Source: Rhodospirillaceae bacterium
Lineage (GTDB): Bacteria; Pseudomonadota; Alphaproteobacteria; UBA8366
Direction of reading: 5' to 3'
DNA: 57,755 nt
NCBI GenBank assembly: GCA_002724395.1
Contig: PBOR01000031.1
Location: 67,768 to 125,522 of the forward strand
Position numbers and translations under genes: made by a program. The notes under the pieces are model-generated. The model made no database searches. It was not told the DNA's origin and saw nothing but the letters and a program-made list of their open reading frames with translations. How positions within the stretch are numbered: position 1 is the stretch's first letter; the number at the start of each line of letters is the position of its first letter. Positions 1 to 9,253 of the stretch are shown here, piece after piece.

Positions 1-2
1 TG

Positions 3-1445
3 ATTGGCGACCGCCATGATCCCATGGGTGTTCCATTTCAGAATGGTCCGATCGTCGGGAAGGATGTCTTTGTGCCTTTAGACTTTATAATCGGTGGCAA
101 GGACGGTGCAGGCCAAGGGTGGCGCATGTTGATGGATTGTCTGGCGGCAGGTCGGTCAATTTCACTGCCCTCACTCTCGGTGGCAGCGGCACAGATGGTG
201 GCACGTACCGCGGGTGCCTATGCGACGGTGCGCGAACAATTTGGACTTCCAATCGGTCGCTTCGAGGGCATTGAAGAGCCTTTGGCGCGGATTGGTGGAT
301 ATACCTATCTTATGGATGCGGCACGTAAGATAACCTCCGGAGCGGTGGATGCTGGACAGAAACCTGCCGTGCTTTCCGCCATTATTAAGGCATATTGTAC
401 GGATGCAATGCGCCTCGTGGTCAATGATGGGATGGATATTCAGGCTGGTGCTGGTATTTGCCGGGGCCCGCGCAATATTTTGGGGCGCAGCTTCACGGCG
501 GTGCCTATCGGTATCACGGTCGAAGGCGCAAATATTTTAACCCGTTCTATGATTATCTATGGTCAAGGTGCAATTCGCGCACATCCGTTTGTGCATGATG
601 AAATGGAGGCGGCAAATGCTGGCGATGTGCCGCGGTTTGATAAGGCTTTGTTCGGGCATATTAATCTCGTCCATTCGAACGCGGTCCGGGCTTGGTTTCT
701 GGGCTTTACCGGGAGCCGCTTCACGCGCTCACCAGTTACCGGTCCTGCCGCACCATATTATCGCGCATTTAACCGGTTTAGCGCGGCCTTTTCGCTCTTA
801 TCTGACGCTGCTATGGCGACCATGGGCGGTTCTTTAAAACGGCGCGAAAAGATAAGCGGTCGGTTTGCCGATGCGCTGGCGTGGCTCTATCTAGGCAGTG
901 TCACGTTGAAACGCTTTCACGATGAAGGTCGGGGTGATATTGACCGTCCCTTGCTCGACTGGGGCTGTCAAATGGCTCTCTATAACGTACAGGAAGCTCT
1001 AAAAGGCGTATTGGATAATTTACCGAACAGGCTTGTGGCATGGAATTTACGTTGGCTGATATTCCCTTTAGGAGCACGCTATCGCCCGCCTAACGATTCT
1101 CTTGGTGCAGATGTGGCCAAGCTATTACTCAATGGTAATCCTGCCCGAGAACATTTGAGCCAAGACATATTTGTGTCCGACGATCCAAAAGACGCACTTG
1201 GACGCTTAGAGAAAACTTTATCCAAGGTGGTGGAAAGTATTCCTGTTGAAAAGAAACTGAAAGCTGCCATCAAGGCTGGTGCGCTCGATAAGGTAGAAGA
1301 GGATGAGGTCGCCGATGCAGGTCTCACTCTTGGAATCATTACAAAGACCGAGCTTGCAACTCTGAAAGAGGCGGCAGCCGCGCGTTATGATCTTATTCAA
1401 GTCGATTCGTTTGATCCGGAGACTTTCAAGAAGTTAAAGGGTTAG
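3..1445 (+). CDS. fadE: Acyl-CoA dehydrogenase, FadE type, C-terminal part (5' end outside window)
   Basis: The reading frame is open to the window edge, so the N-terminal part is missing; the ATG at 24 is internal. FadE-type enzymes (about 800 residues) catalyse the first dehydrogenation of fatty acyl-CoA in beta-oxidation. Visible are the end of the acyl-CoA dehydrogenase middle domain (VPFQNGP, GKDVFVPLD, GGKDGAGQGWRML), the helical FAD-binding C-terminal domain (AGRSISLPS) and a long extra C-terminal region matching DUF1974, which separates FadE from ordinary 380-residue dehydrogenases. The stop codon overlaps the stop of the convergent MetX-like gene by four bases. Family assignment is firm; substrate chain length cannot be told. 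Confidence 0.9.
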   Translation: MGDRHDPMGVPFQNGPIVGKDVFVPLDFIIGGKDGAGQGWRMLMDCLAAGRSISLPSLSVAAAQMVARTAGAYATVREQFGLPIGRFEGIEEPLARIGGYTYLMDAARKITSGAVDAGQKPAVLSAIIKAYCTDAMRLVVNDGMDIQAGAGICRGPRNILGRSFTAVPIGITVEGANILTRSMIIYGQGAIRAHPFVHDEMEAANAGDVPRFDKALFGHINLVHSNAVRAWFLGFTGSRFTRSPVTGPAAPYYRAFNRFSAAFSLLSDAAMATMGGSLKRREKISGRFADALAWLYLGSVTLKRFHDEGRGDIDRPLLDWGCQMALYNVQEALKGVLDNLPNRLVAWNLRWLIFPLGARYRPPNDSLGADVAKLLLNGNPAREHLSQDIFVSDDPKDALGRLEKTLSKVVESIPVEKKLKAAIKAGALDKVEEDEVADAGLTLGIITKTELATLKEAAAARYDLIQVDSFDPETFKKLKG

Positions 1446-2509
1446 CGTGCATTCTTCTTCAAAAACGCGTCCAACTCATTGGTCCAATTCTGCCAATCGA
1501 CGGATGGCGCGCGGTGGCCGTTGTCGCTATCGAGTTCAAAGAACGTGGCATCTACACCGACATCTTGCAGCATTTTGATGGTATCAGGTGCAATTGATGG
1601 TGGGAATAATTTATCTGACCGCGAAAGTACGTAGAGTAGTGGTGCTCTTGCGTTTGCGATGTTGGGACGCGCATCAAATTGGATGGCTGCTTTACGGAGA
1701 ACAATCAGAGAATTAGCATCAAAATCGTTCGCCCAGGGTTCGGCGAGGCGGATTAGTTCTCGCTCAACAATTCCCGGGTCGTTACCTTTTTCCTGACGAA
1801 TCTTATTATCGTAACTGTATTGTTTGAGCGTTTCGACCCGGATTTTCAACATTTCATCATAGACGCCTGATTCCTTCTCGTTACCGTAATATTGCCCGTC
1901 ATTCCAACCGGGGCATGAAGAGAAGCGGGCTACTAGTTTATTTACGGTGGCCTGGTCGCCCCGCCCTATGATAGCGCTGACGACGACTACGACTGAGCGT
2001 ACTTTTTCCGCATGAGTGGTTGCCCAATGAAAGGCGTGGTGGCCACCGAAGGAATTACCAATTAATGCGGCTAGTTGGTTAACGCCGAGATGATCCAGTA
2101 GTTTAAGCTGGCTATTGACCATATCGCCTACTGTGATGTCAGGGAAATCGAGCCCATAGGGAGAGTCGGTTTCGGGATTGATACTGGCGGGGCCACTGCT
2201 GCCGTAGGCCGATCCCAACATGTTAGCTGCCACGACGAAATATCGATCTGTATCTACTGCTTTGCCAGAACCGATTAGCCCCGCGAACCATCCATCGTCT
2301 CCGGCTGCATGCTGGTTATTAGTATAGCCGTGGCAGACAAGAACTGCATTATCGCCAGCCTTATTGAGCGTGCCATAAGTCTCATAGGCAATAGCCAAAT
2401 TACGAAGATTACCACCTTTTTCGAGTGGGAAATCTAAGCTTTCGAATAGTTCTGATGTAGGCAATAGCATTAGGTTTCTATCATCATTAATGGCCTGCGA
2501 GGTCGTCAT
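1442..2509 (-). CDS. MetX-like alpha/beta-fold hydrolase or acyltransferase
   Basis: 355 residues of the homoserine O-acetyltransferase (MetX) branch of the alpha/beta hydrolase superfamily. The early part (AYETYGTLN, then CHGYTNNQHAAG) and the stretch before the nucleophile follow MetX. The nucleophile elbow is GNSFGG with Ser153, where true MetX proteins have GGSMGG. A late Asp (SRSDKLFPP) and His (DNGHRAP) complete a plausible triad. The changed elbow and the catabolic surroundings make homoserine acetylation doubtful; a hydrolase or another acyl transfer is equally possible. It lies downstream of the gamma-glutamyltransferase gene on the same strand, 115 bases away. Confidence 0.8.
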   Translation of the reverse strand: MTTSQAINDDRNLMLLPTSELFESLDFPLEKGGNLRNLAIAYETYGTLNKAGDNAVLVCHGYTNNQHAAGDDGWFAGLIGSGKAVDTDRYFVVAANMLGSAYGSSGPASINPETDSPYGLDFPDITVGDMVNSQLKLLDHLGVNQLAALIGNSFGGHHAFHWATTHAEKVRSVVVVVSAIIGRGDQATVNKLVARFSSCPGWNDGQYYGNEKESGVYDEMLKIRVETLKQYSYDNKIRQEKGNDPGIVERELIRLAEPWANDFDANSLIVLRKAAIQFDARPNIANARAPLLYVLSRSDKLFPPSIAPDTIKMLQDVGVDATFFELDSDNGHRAPSVDWQNWTNELDAFLKKNAR

Positions 2510-2624
2510 CTTTGAATATGTTGCGACCGTATATCACGAAAACCCCAGCACAATTTTGCAAAGGAAGTGCAATTCTTGCCGCCTTTTTTGCTTTAGTTAC
2601 CCAAAACTCGCCGGACGATCTATA

Positions 2625-4232
2625 CTAGCGTGAATAGGCAACACCACCGCCAGCTCTCGGATCAGCACCACCTTGCATAATACCATCTTTGTCAATGACG
2701 ATAACATGAGCCATCGACATGTCCATTGCGAAACTCTCATGCTTGTGATTAACCGCATGGCCCATCGTTTCCAATTCACGTATGACAGCTAAGGGTACGG
2801 TTGCTTCCGCATGGAGGTCTTTGCCCTCGCAATGAATACGCGGCACAGTTACTGCTTCGACTGGTGACATGCTGAAATCTAATACATTCAAGATAGTCTG
2901 GAGCACAGCGCTAATAATAACGCTGCCGCCCGGTGCGCCGGCAATAACTATTGGTTTGCCACCCTTAAATACCATTGTTGGCACCATTCCCGTAGTGCGC
3001 GCTTTACCGGGCTCCATGGAATTACGGCGGCCAGGAATAGGATCAAATAACTTCATGGAATTATTATAGGTGAAGCCAAGCCCTGGCGTAGTTACGCCTG
3101 AACTGGTGCCGAGCGTATGTGTCACTGAAACGGCATTGCCTTGTTCATCATATACGCAGAGGTGGGTAGTGCAGGACGGTGGCGCTTCTTGGCTTGTACC
3201 AGGTGTCTCGCCATTCTTAATACGTTTTGCCCACATGGCTGCACGATCTTTGGAAATTAACAATTCGGTGGGCGTTTCGGTGAAGGCGGGGTCGCCTAAA
3301 TGTTCATTGCGATCCGCATGGGCAGCTGCCATAGCGCGGGCTACCGAATCTAGATGCTCCGCGCTAGTGTGAGGAAAACTCCCTAGATCCACGTGATCTA
3401 GAATTTGTAGCATTTCAATTAACGTAGCGCCGCTACTGGGCGGTGGGCTTGAGCGCACGGTCAATCCTCGGTAGTGGCCTTCAACTGGTGGCCCAACTTG
3501 CGGCTTGTAGTCCGCAAGATCTTCCGCCGTCACGTATGAACCATTGGCGGCCAAGTCATCGGCAATAATCTTGGCAAGGTCACCTCTATAAAAATCATCG
3601 GGCCCGGTCTTTGCTAATTGTTCAAGGGTATCGGCATAATCAGGCAGCTTAAAAAGCTCTCCCTCGTCATAAAGGCGTCCTTCCGGATGCATGTATATCC
3701 GCGCGCATTCATCGGATGCTTTAATTCGGGTCATGCCATCAGGGATGCCTTCCATGCGATAGCGGGTCCAGACGCGGCGTGTATAAGGCGTCATTGGAAG
3801 ACCTTTACGTGCGTATTTGATAGCCGGTTGTAAAAGCTCATCCCAGGGCCGAGAGCAGAGCATCTGATGGAACAGTCCGAAGCCGGCGGGGGTCCCCGGT
3901 GTCATAATTGATGTGTAGCCTAGCTCTGAGCGAAAATCGTCAAACAATGAATAACCAGAAACCGGCGTGCGTCCGGTGCAATCCGCCTCCCACATGTCGG
4001 GTTTTACTTTTGCCCCTGCACGAGCGTGGAAATCGATCATCCCGTTATCGCCTGTATCGGAACGAAAATATTGCAATGTACCCATACCACCTAATCCGCA
4101 CATGAAGGGGTCGCAAATCATTTGCGCAAAAGCAGCAGCAAGAGCCGCATCGAATGCGGTGCCACCGTCTTTTAAAACGGCAGCTCCTGCGTCCGCAGCG
4201 CGTGGTTGCGGACAAACGACAACACCTTTCAT
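2625..4232 (-). CDS. Gamma-glutamyltransferase family protein
   Basis: Ntn-hydrolase that cleaves or transfers gamma-glutamyl groups, for example from glutathione, and matures by self-cleavage. The start was set at 4232 because AGGAGG stands eight bases upstream; a longer frame to 4250 lacks such a site. That gives 535 residues, the usual length. Visible are the N-terminal ADAGAAVLKDGGTAFDAA block, the FMCGLGGMG block, the autocleavage site CTTH with Thr355 as the expected nucleophile, and a late GGSVIISAV block in the small subunit. There is no signal peptide, unlike the periplasmic E. coli enzyme, so it may be cytoplasmic. It diverges from an amidase gene across about 100 bases. Confidence 0.9.
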   Translation of the reverse strand: MKGVVVCPQPRAADAGAAVLKDGGTAFDAALAAAFAQMICDPFMCGLGGMGTLQYFRSDTGDNGMIDFHARAGAKVKPDMWEADCTGRTPVSGYSLFDDFRSELGYTSIMTPGTPAGFGLFHQMLCSRPWDELLQPAIKYARKGLPMTPYTRRVWTRYRMEGIPDGMTRIKASDECARIYMHPEGRLYDEGELFKLPDYADTLEQLAKTGPDDFYRGDLAKIIADDLAANGSYVTAEDLADYKPQVGPPVEGHYRGLTVRSSPPPSSGATLIEMLQILDHVDLGSFPHTSAEHLDSVARAMAAAHADRNEHLGDPAFTETPTELLISKDRAAMWAKRIKNGETPGTSQEAPPSCTTHLCVYDEQGNAVSVTHTLGTSSGVTTPGLGFTYNNSMKLFDPIPGRRNSMEPGKARTTGMVPTMVFKGGKPIVIAGAPGGSVIISAVLQTILNVLDFSMSPVEAVTVPRIHCEGKDLHAEATVPLAVIRELETMGHAVNHKHESFAMDMSMAHVIVIDKDGIMQGGADPRAGGGVAYSR

Positions 4233-4336
4233 AGAAATCCTCCTGATCAATTATTGTGCTATTGCAACACCGGATAGCCTGGCAAGCAATAGGTAGGCTA
4301 AGATGGCAGAATTAGACCCCAGTGGGAGTAAGAGCC

Positions 4337-5980
4337 ATGACCGATGATCTGCATTTTCTGACGATTGCTGAGGCGAGTAATCTTATAGAAACAAAGAAAT
4401 TATCGCCTGTAGAATATGTTGATGCGCTTCTTGAGCGAATTGAAGCACTGAATCCAATTTTGGATGCGTTTTTGTTGATAACTGGCGATCAAGCACGCGA
4501 TGAGGCGAAAAAGGCTGAAGCTGATATTACCGCAGGACATTACAAAGGACCTCTCCACGGCATTCCATTTGCTTTGAAGGATATCTACGAGACCGAGGGT
4601 ATTCGTACCACGGCGCATTCAAAAATACTCATCAACAATGTGCCGGATAAAGATGCTACCTCAGTCGCTAACCTGAAAAAGGCTGGTGCGATTTTGATGG
4701 GTAAATTAGCAACCCATGAGTTTGCCCACGGTGGACCGTCTTTGGATTTGCCTTGGCCACCAGCGAGAAACCCTTGGAAATTAGACCGGTTTAGCGGAGG
4801 CTCGTCGAGCGGCTCAGGTTGCGGTGTTGCAGCGGGCATGGTTCCGTTAGCTACGGGCTCCGATACAGGTGGTTCTATTCGGGGGCCTGCAGGGCTTTGC
4901 GGAATTGCGGGGCTTAAGCCCACCTATGGCTTGGTAAGCCGGGCCGGTGTTATCCCAAATTCCTATTCTTATGATCACGCAGGACCCATGGCATGGAATG
5001 TCGAAGATATCGCTATCGGCCTACAGGGAATGGTGAGTTACGACCCTGTTGGCGATCCGGCCAGCGCAAAGGTGACATACCCCGACTATCGTTCTGCTTT
5101 GAATGGCAATATAGAGGGGCTTCGGGTAGGCGTGATCCGCCACTTTTACGAGGAAGAAAACAAGTTTCCTGACGCCTCCATCAAAGGCATGAACGAGGCC
5201 ATTGCGGTATTTGAGAGCCTTGGAGCAAAAGTAAAAGATGTGCGGGTGCGGCCGTTACAAGAGTATCGGGTTGTAAAACTGACCATGGGTGAGTCTGAAA
5301 TTTTCTCAGTGAATTATCCTGACTTGGTGAAGCGTCCCGGTGATTTTGGTCATGACTTCCGCAGCCGCACCATTCCGGCTTGTCTCATTTCCGGTATTGA
5401 TTACATGCAGGCTAGCCGACTACGCCGCCGAATGATGCAAGAGATGGAAGAGATTTATCAAAATTATGATGTTTTGATTACAGCGGGTCAGGGACCGGCA
5501 CCTGAATTTCCGGCCTATAATTCGATAAGCAATTGGACAGGAGCAAAGGCATCAGTGCATTACAATGTCGTTGCTGGTCCGTCGATTTCGGTTTGTAACG
5601 GTTTTGATAATGATGGTATGCCGGTTTCCGTAATGGTTTGTGGCAAGCCCTTTTCCGAGCCGACTGTTCTAAATGCGGCCTATGCTTTTGAAAAGGCAAC
5701 CGTATGGCGTGCTCGTCGACCGCAATTATCACCAGATATGGAGAAACCGCCTACCGGTGAAATACCAGTCATCCCAGATATTGCCGGTGTGGATGAGGCC
5801 ACTAAATCCCGAGCGGCGGCGGCTGTCGAAGGGGCGGGGCTCAAGCTAGACGGATTGATGATGGATGAAGTGTATGAGGCAGCCCCTTATATATATGAAA
5901 TGTCGGCACGATTACGCCAGGATTTAATGCGCTCAGAAGAGCCATCTTCCATAATGTTAGCCCAGCCGGCGAAGGAGTAG
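4337..5980 (+). CDS. Amidase (amidase-signature family)
   Basis: 547 residues; hydrolyses a carboxamide to acid and ammonia or amine. The Ser-cisSer-Lys triad is complete: Lys81 in ALKDIY, cis-Ser156 in the GGSSSGSG signature, and nucleophile Ser180 in DTGGSIRGP, exactly 24 residues later as in FAAH. The ATG at 4337 is chosen because GGGAG lies nine bases upstream; the GTG at 4322 has no better site. Compared with its neighbour at 5984 it has about 120 extra residues, mainly at the C-terminus. Lack of gatB or gatC nearby and the tandem copy argue against a tRNA amidotransferase subunit. Substrate unknown. Confidence 0.9.
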   Translation: MTDDLHFLTIAEASNLIETKKLSPVEYVDALLERIEALNPILDAFLLITGDQARDEAKKAEADITAGHYKGPLHGIPFALKDIYETEGIRTTAHSKILINNVPDKDATSVANLKKAGAILMGKLATHEFAHGGPSLDLPWPPARNPWKLDRFSGGSSSGSGCGVAAGMVPLATGSDTGGSIRGPAGLCGIAGLKPTYGLVSRAGVIPNSYSYDHAGPMAWNVEDIAIGLQGMVSYDPVGDPASAKVTYPDYRSALNGNIEGLRVGVIRHFYEEENKFPDASIKGMNEAIAVFESLGAKVKDVRVRPLQEYRVVKLTMGESEIFSVNYPDLVKRPGDFGHDFRSRTIPACLISGIDYMQASRLRRRMMQEMEEIYQNYDVLITAGQGPAPEFPAYNSISNWTGAKASVHYNVVAGPSISVCNGFDNDGMPVSVMVCGKPFSEPTVLNAAYAFEKATVWRARRPQLSPDMEKPPTGEIPVIPDIAGVDEATKSRAAAAVEGAGLKLDGLMMDEVYEAAPYIYEMSARLRQDLMRSEEPSSIMLAQPAKE

Positions 5981-5983
5981 AAT

Positions 5984-7270
5984 ATGACTGAAGCCTATGA
6001 ACTGACAGCGACGGAAGGCCTCAAAGCTGTTGAAGCGGGTAACCTCACGGCCGAAGCGTGGACAGCAAGTTGTTTTGAACGTATCGAGGATCGCGAGGAA
6101 GCGGTTCTTGCATGGGAATATCTTGATCGTGATAGTGCGTTGGCACATGCTCGAGCAATTGATCGGTCTGGGAATAACGGCCCCGCAAAGGGAGTTCCAT
6201 TTGGAGCGAAAGACATCATCGATACCCACGATATGCCAACTGGCTATGGCTCGCCCATCCATGCGGGCAATCAACCAAGCCGAGATGCGGGTTGCGTGGC
6301 GATCACCCGTTCGGCAGGTGCTGTGCTTCTTGGTAAGACAGTGACGACCGAGTTCGGTCACCGTTTCCCCGGTAAGACGCGTAATCCTTTTAATCCTGCC
6401 TTTACGCCCGGCGGTTCATCGTCCGGCTCGGCTGCCGGTGTGGGTGATAAAATGGTCCCCATGGCACTCGGTACGCAAACTGGCGGCTCGGTCATTCGGC
6501 CTGCTACCTATTGCGGTGCGGTTGGCTATAAACCAACGTTCCAGGATATAAACCGTAACGGAGTTCTGCCAAATTCGCCTAGTTTTGATACAGTAGGTAT
6601 CATTACACGCTCGATCGAGGATTTAGCGTTATTTCGGTCCGTAGTTCTGGAAGAAGCGATGCAGGCGGTCAATCCGCCGGATATTTCAACGGTTAAGATT
6701 GGCTACTACCGGACGCCAAATTGGCATGATGCGGATAAGGCGACACATGATCATTTGGAGAATTCTGCTACCACCTTGGCAGCCGCGGGGGCGACCGTAA
6801 TCGATATGTCGTTGCCAGGGGAAGAGGATTATCGTGCGCTACATACCACTATTGCTGGATGGGAGTTTGCCCGGACCGTAGCCTGGGAGCGCCTGAATCG
6901 GCTAAATCAATTGAGCGATGATCTTAAAGATGGGCGTATGCAGAACGGTGTGGAGACTTCTTATGAGCAATACCGTAAGGGAACGATGCGTTTGGAGTTG
7001 CTCAAGCAGCAAGTGGATGATGCACTATCAGCCGTAGACGCGGTTTTATGCCCTGCAGCCCCTGGTGAGGCATTGGAAGGCCATACACGAACTGGCAGCG
7101 CTATTTTTAATAGTCTTTGGACCATGCTCGGTACACCAGCAGTTACGGTGCCCCTTTATACGGGACCTAACGGTTTACCCATGGGCGTTCAGTTAGTAGC
7201 GGGAAGAATGAAAGACCGACGCTTATTCGATGTGGCGGAGGCTGTTTATGGGGTGTTAAAGCAAGGTTAG
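5984..7270 (+). CDS. Amidase (amidase-signature family), second copy
   Basis: 428 residues, starting three bases after the first amidase and surely co-transcribed; GAAGGAG inside the previous gene's end serves as ribosome site. Triad: Lys76 (FGAKDII), cis-Ser145 (PGGSSSGS), nucleophile Ser169 (TQTGGSVIRP). It resembles the amidase at 16039 (TQTGGSVIRP block and similar length) more than its direct neighbour, so the pair is probably not a recent tandem duplication. Its stop overlaps the stop of the convergent dioxygenase gene by four bases (TTAG). Cytoplasmic; substrate unknown. Confidence 0.9.
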   Translation: MTEAYELTATEGLKAVEAGNLTAEAWTASCFERIEDREEAVLAWEYLDRDSALAHARAIDRSGNNGPAKGVPFGAKDIIDTHDMPTGYGSPIHAGNQPSRDAGCVAITRSAGAVLLGKTVTTEFGHRFPGKTRNPFNPAFTPGGSSSGSAAGVGDKMVPMALGTQTGGSVIRPATYCGAVGYKPTFQDINRNGVLPNSPSFDTVGIITRSIEDLALFRSVVLEEAMQAVNPPDISTVKIGYYRTPNWHDADKATHDHLENSATTLAAAGATVIDMSLPGEEDYRALHTTIAGWEFARTVAWERLNRLNQLSDDLKDGRMQNGVETSYEQYRKGTMRLELLKQQVDDALSAVDAVLCPAAPGEALEGHTRTGSAIFNSLWTMLGTPAVTVPLYTGPNGLPMGVQLVAGRMKDRRLFDVAEAVYGVLKQG

Positions 7271-8091
7271 GCTGTGACCGGCGTCCTCAATTCCTCCGGC
7301 AGGTGAAAGCCCGTGCGTTTGTGAAAACGCGGTTGTGTGGAGGGGAAACTGTCGCGTCGATGCATTACTTGTGTGTTATCCCACATAATCACGTCGCCTG
7401 GCGTCCAGCGGTGGGAGTAAACGAATTTAGATGCGTGGATAATCAGTTCCTCCAAAAGCGCATCGCTGTCTTCTTCGGAGAGATCACCTATGCGGGTCAT
7501 ATGGTTCGGACTTAGATAGAGCGCCTTCCGATCCAGGTAGGGGTGTTTACGTACTAGTGGGTGCCAAATGTCAGACAATTCATCTATTTGGTCGTCCTTC
7601 ATTGGCCTGCGGCGCGGGCGGCCTTTCTTTACTGGCGAATAGCAGGCTTTGACATTATCCACTTTAGCGCGGAGATAATCAGGAAGGCACTCATAGGTGG
7701 CCGTCAAATCGGCGAATAGGGTATTGCCGCCATCTTCGGGGATAGTAATCCCGTAGAGAATCGTGGCAAATACCGGTCCTGGCGTATAGCTCTGGTCGGA
7801 ATGCCAGGCGAGGTCACCTGCCACCGGGGCAACCGCATCCATACTGGACATATACATAACTTCATCTGGGCCATCGCCGAGAATGTTCTGTTGCACGTGG
7901 ACGAAGAGAGGTCCCAACCTTCCTGTGAACGCCAGGAGACCGTCATCGTCTAAATCTTGCCCAGTAAATATGGCAATCTTATTTTCCATCCAAAGCTTTT
8001 TTGCTTCGGCCAGGTCGTCGCCATCAAGAGTACTTAAATCGATGCCATCGATCCGCACCGCGAAATTATCCTGTAAAACCGTTGCTTCCAT
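7267..8091 (-). CDS. TauD/TfdA-family Fe(II)/2-oxoglutarate dioxygenase 1
   Basis: 274 residues. The family hydroxylates an unactivated carbon, often next to sulfonate, sulfate or ether groups, while decarboxylating 2-oxoglutarate. The iron facial triad is His97-x-Asp99 (WHSDQS) and His244 (MHRRDS), with Arg259 (HKRTG) placed to bind the 2-oxoglutarate carboxylate. The start at 8091 was chosen because GGGAGAAG precedes that ATG; a 20-residue upstream extension looks non-coding. It is the last gene of the seven-gene minus-strand unit that begins at 14593, 26 bases after the aldolase-like gene. Confidence 0.88.
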   Translation of the reverse strand: MEATVLQDNFAVRIDGIDLSTLDGDDLAEAKKLWMENKIAIFTGQDLDDDGLLAFTGRLGPLFVHVQQNILGDGPDEVMYMSSMDAVAPVAGDLAWHSDQSYTPGPVFATILYGITIPEDGGNTLFADLTATYECLPDYLRAKVDNVKACYSPVKKGRPRRRPMKDDQIDELSDIWHPLVRKHPYLDRKALYLSPNHMTRIGDLSEEDSDALLEELIIHASKFVYSHRWTPGDVIMWDNTQVMHRRDSFPSTQPRFHKRTGFHLPEELRTPVTA

Positions 8092-8117
8092 GGGTTCTTC
8101 TCCCAAAACTTTGGACC

Positions 8118-9242
8118 CTAGAAACCAGGGCCTCTGCCGTCGATCCGCCAAACATCTTCAACTGTTTCGCCACGCACACACACAACCCAGTCATGGAGGT
8201 TAAAGGTTGGGTCCACATGGCCTGGTATTAATTTCACCTTGTCACCGGTGCTAAGTGGTTTTGCATTGTGGCCGAGCTTTAGCTTGGTATGCTCATCCGA
8301 CTGTCCATCGACTTCGACTCCATCCAAATCAGCCACCGTTGCGAGCCCTGAGTCTTTACTATGGCCTTTATGTCCAACATCGAGAAAGGCTTGTCCGGGT
8401 CGGGGAACGCTGATGACAGTTGTCCACAGAAACAAACTATGTCTGAATGTTTTGAACGGCATGCCGTCATTTCCGAGAATCTTTGCATAATCCGCATCCA
8501 TGAAAGCGTACGAGCCTGCTTGCACTTCGGTATAAAGCCCACTATCGCGTTCTGTCGGAAAACTACCGGTTCCTGCGCCTGTCACCCAGTCTCTATCCAG
8601 GCCTATTGCGGCAAGGGCCCTTTTGCTGGTTTTTACTTTTTCTAACGTCGATTCAATGTCGAGCCTACGTTCTTCGGCAGTTGTCTTATGCTGCGCGCTG
8701 CCATGATATGCCTGGAGTCCAGCAAAGTGTAGTCCATCTTCTGCATCAATTAATCGTGCGAGGGTAGCCACAGGCTCACCTGGATCGACACCACAACGTT
8801 CGGCGCCTACTTCGATCTCGACTAGCACGTTCAAAGTGATGGCAGCATCTCGCGCAGCCTTGCTCAAAATTGGTACTGTTGCAGCATCGTCGCAAAGTAC
8901 TGCAATTTCCGAGTCCTTGGCGAGTGCACACAGGCGCGCTAGTTTTCTCGGTGCTATAATTTGATTGGTAACTAATACATTTTTAACGCCGCCAGCAACC
9001 ATAGCTGCGGCTTCAGAAACTTTCTGACAACAAACGCCGACAGCTCCAGCTTCGATTTGACGGAGTGCAATATTACTGCATTTATGCGCTTTAGCATGCC
9101 CTCTTAAACGAGCGTTTGAGCCTGCAAGTGCCTTTTCCATGGTTTCAAGATTCTGCTCAAATGCGTTCATTTCGATAATAAGTGCAGGCGTCTCGACGTC
9201 GGAGAGTTTAACGCCTGGCTCTGCAGGACGAAAGGGGTGCAT
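8118..9242 (-). CDS. DSD1-family PLP enzyme, probable D-threonine aldolase-like / D-3-hydroxyamino acid lyase
   Basis: 374 residues with an alanine-racemase-like PLP barrel and a C-terminal beta domain. Lys51 in RGHAKAHKC is the expected PLP lysine and GTGSF the phosphate site. Near the C-terminus the metal pair is His342-x-Asp344 (PGHVDP). D-threonine aldolases carry His-x-Asp, whereas D-serine dehydratases carry His-x-Cys, so retro-aldol cleavage of a beta-hydroxy-D-amino acid to glycine plus an aldehyde is the better guess. It sits between two TauD genes (gaps 26 and 11 bases), which suggests a hydroxylated substrate supplied by them. Confidence 0.82.
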   Translation of the reverse strand: MHPFRPAEPGVKLSDVETPALIIEMNAFEQNLETMEKALAGSNARLRGHAKAHKCSNIALRQIEAGAVGVCCQKVSEAAAMVAGGVKNVLVTNQIIAPRKLARLCALAKDSEIAVLCDDAATVPILSKAARDAAITLNVLVEIEVGAERCGVDPGEPVATLARLIDAEDGLHFAGLQAYHGSAQHKTTAEERRLDIESTLEKVKTSKRALAAIGLDRDWVTGAGTGSFPTERDSGLYTEVQAGSYAFMDADYAKILGNDGMPFKTFRHSLFLWTTVISVPRPGQAFLDVGHKGHSKDSGLATVADLDGVEVDGQSDEHTKLKLGHNAKPLSTGDKVKLIPGHVDPTFNLHDWVVCVRGETVEDVWRIDGRGPGF

Positions 9243-9253
9243 AGGCCTATCTC

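Noticed and set aside
349-540. Small overlapping frames inside large genes, here and throughout the window
   Set aside because: They lie in other frames of clear genes, without ribosome sites or family resemblance.
2510-2624. SAM or SAH riboswitch before the MetX-like gene
   Set aside because: The gap is only 115 bases with no conserved core visible, and the gene is probably not a true metX.
4337-7270. The amidase pair as GatA-type subunits of a tRNA amidotransferase
   Set aside because: No gatB or gatC nearby, two diverged tandem copies, and a catabolic neighbourhood.
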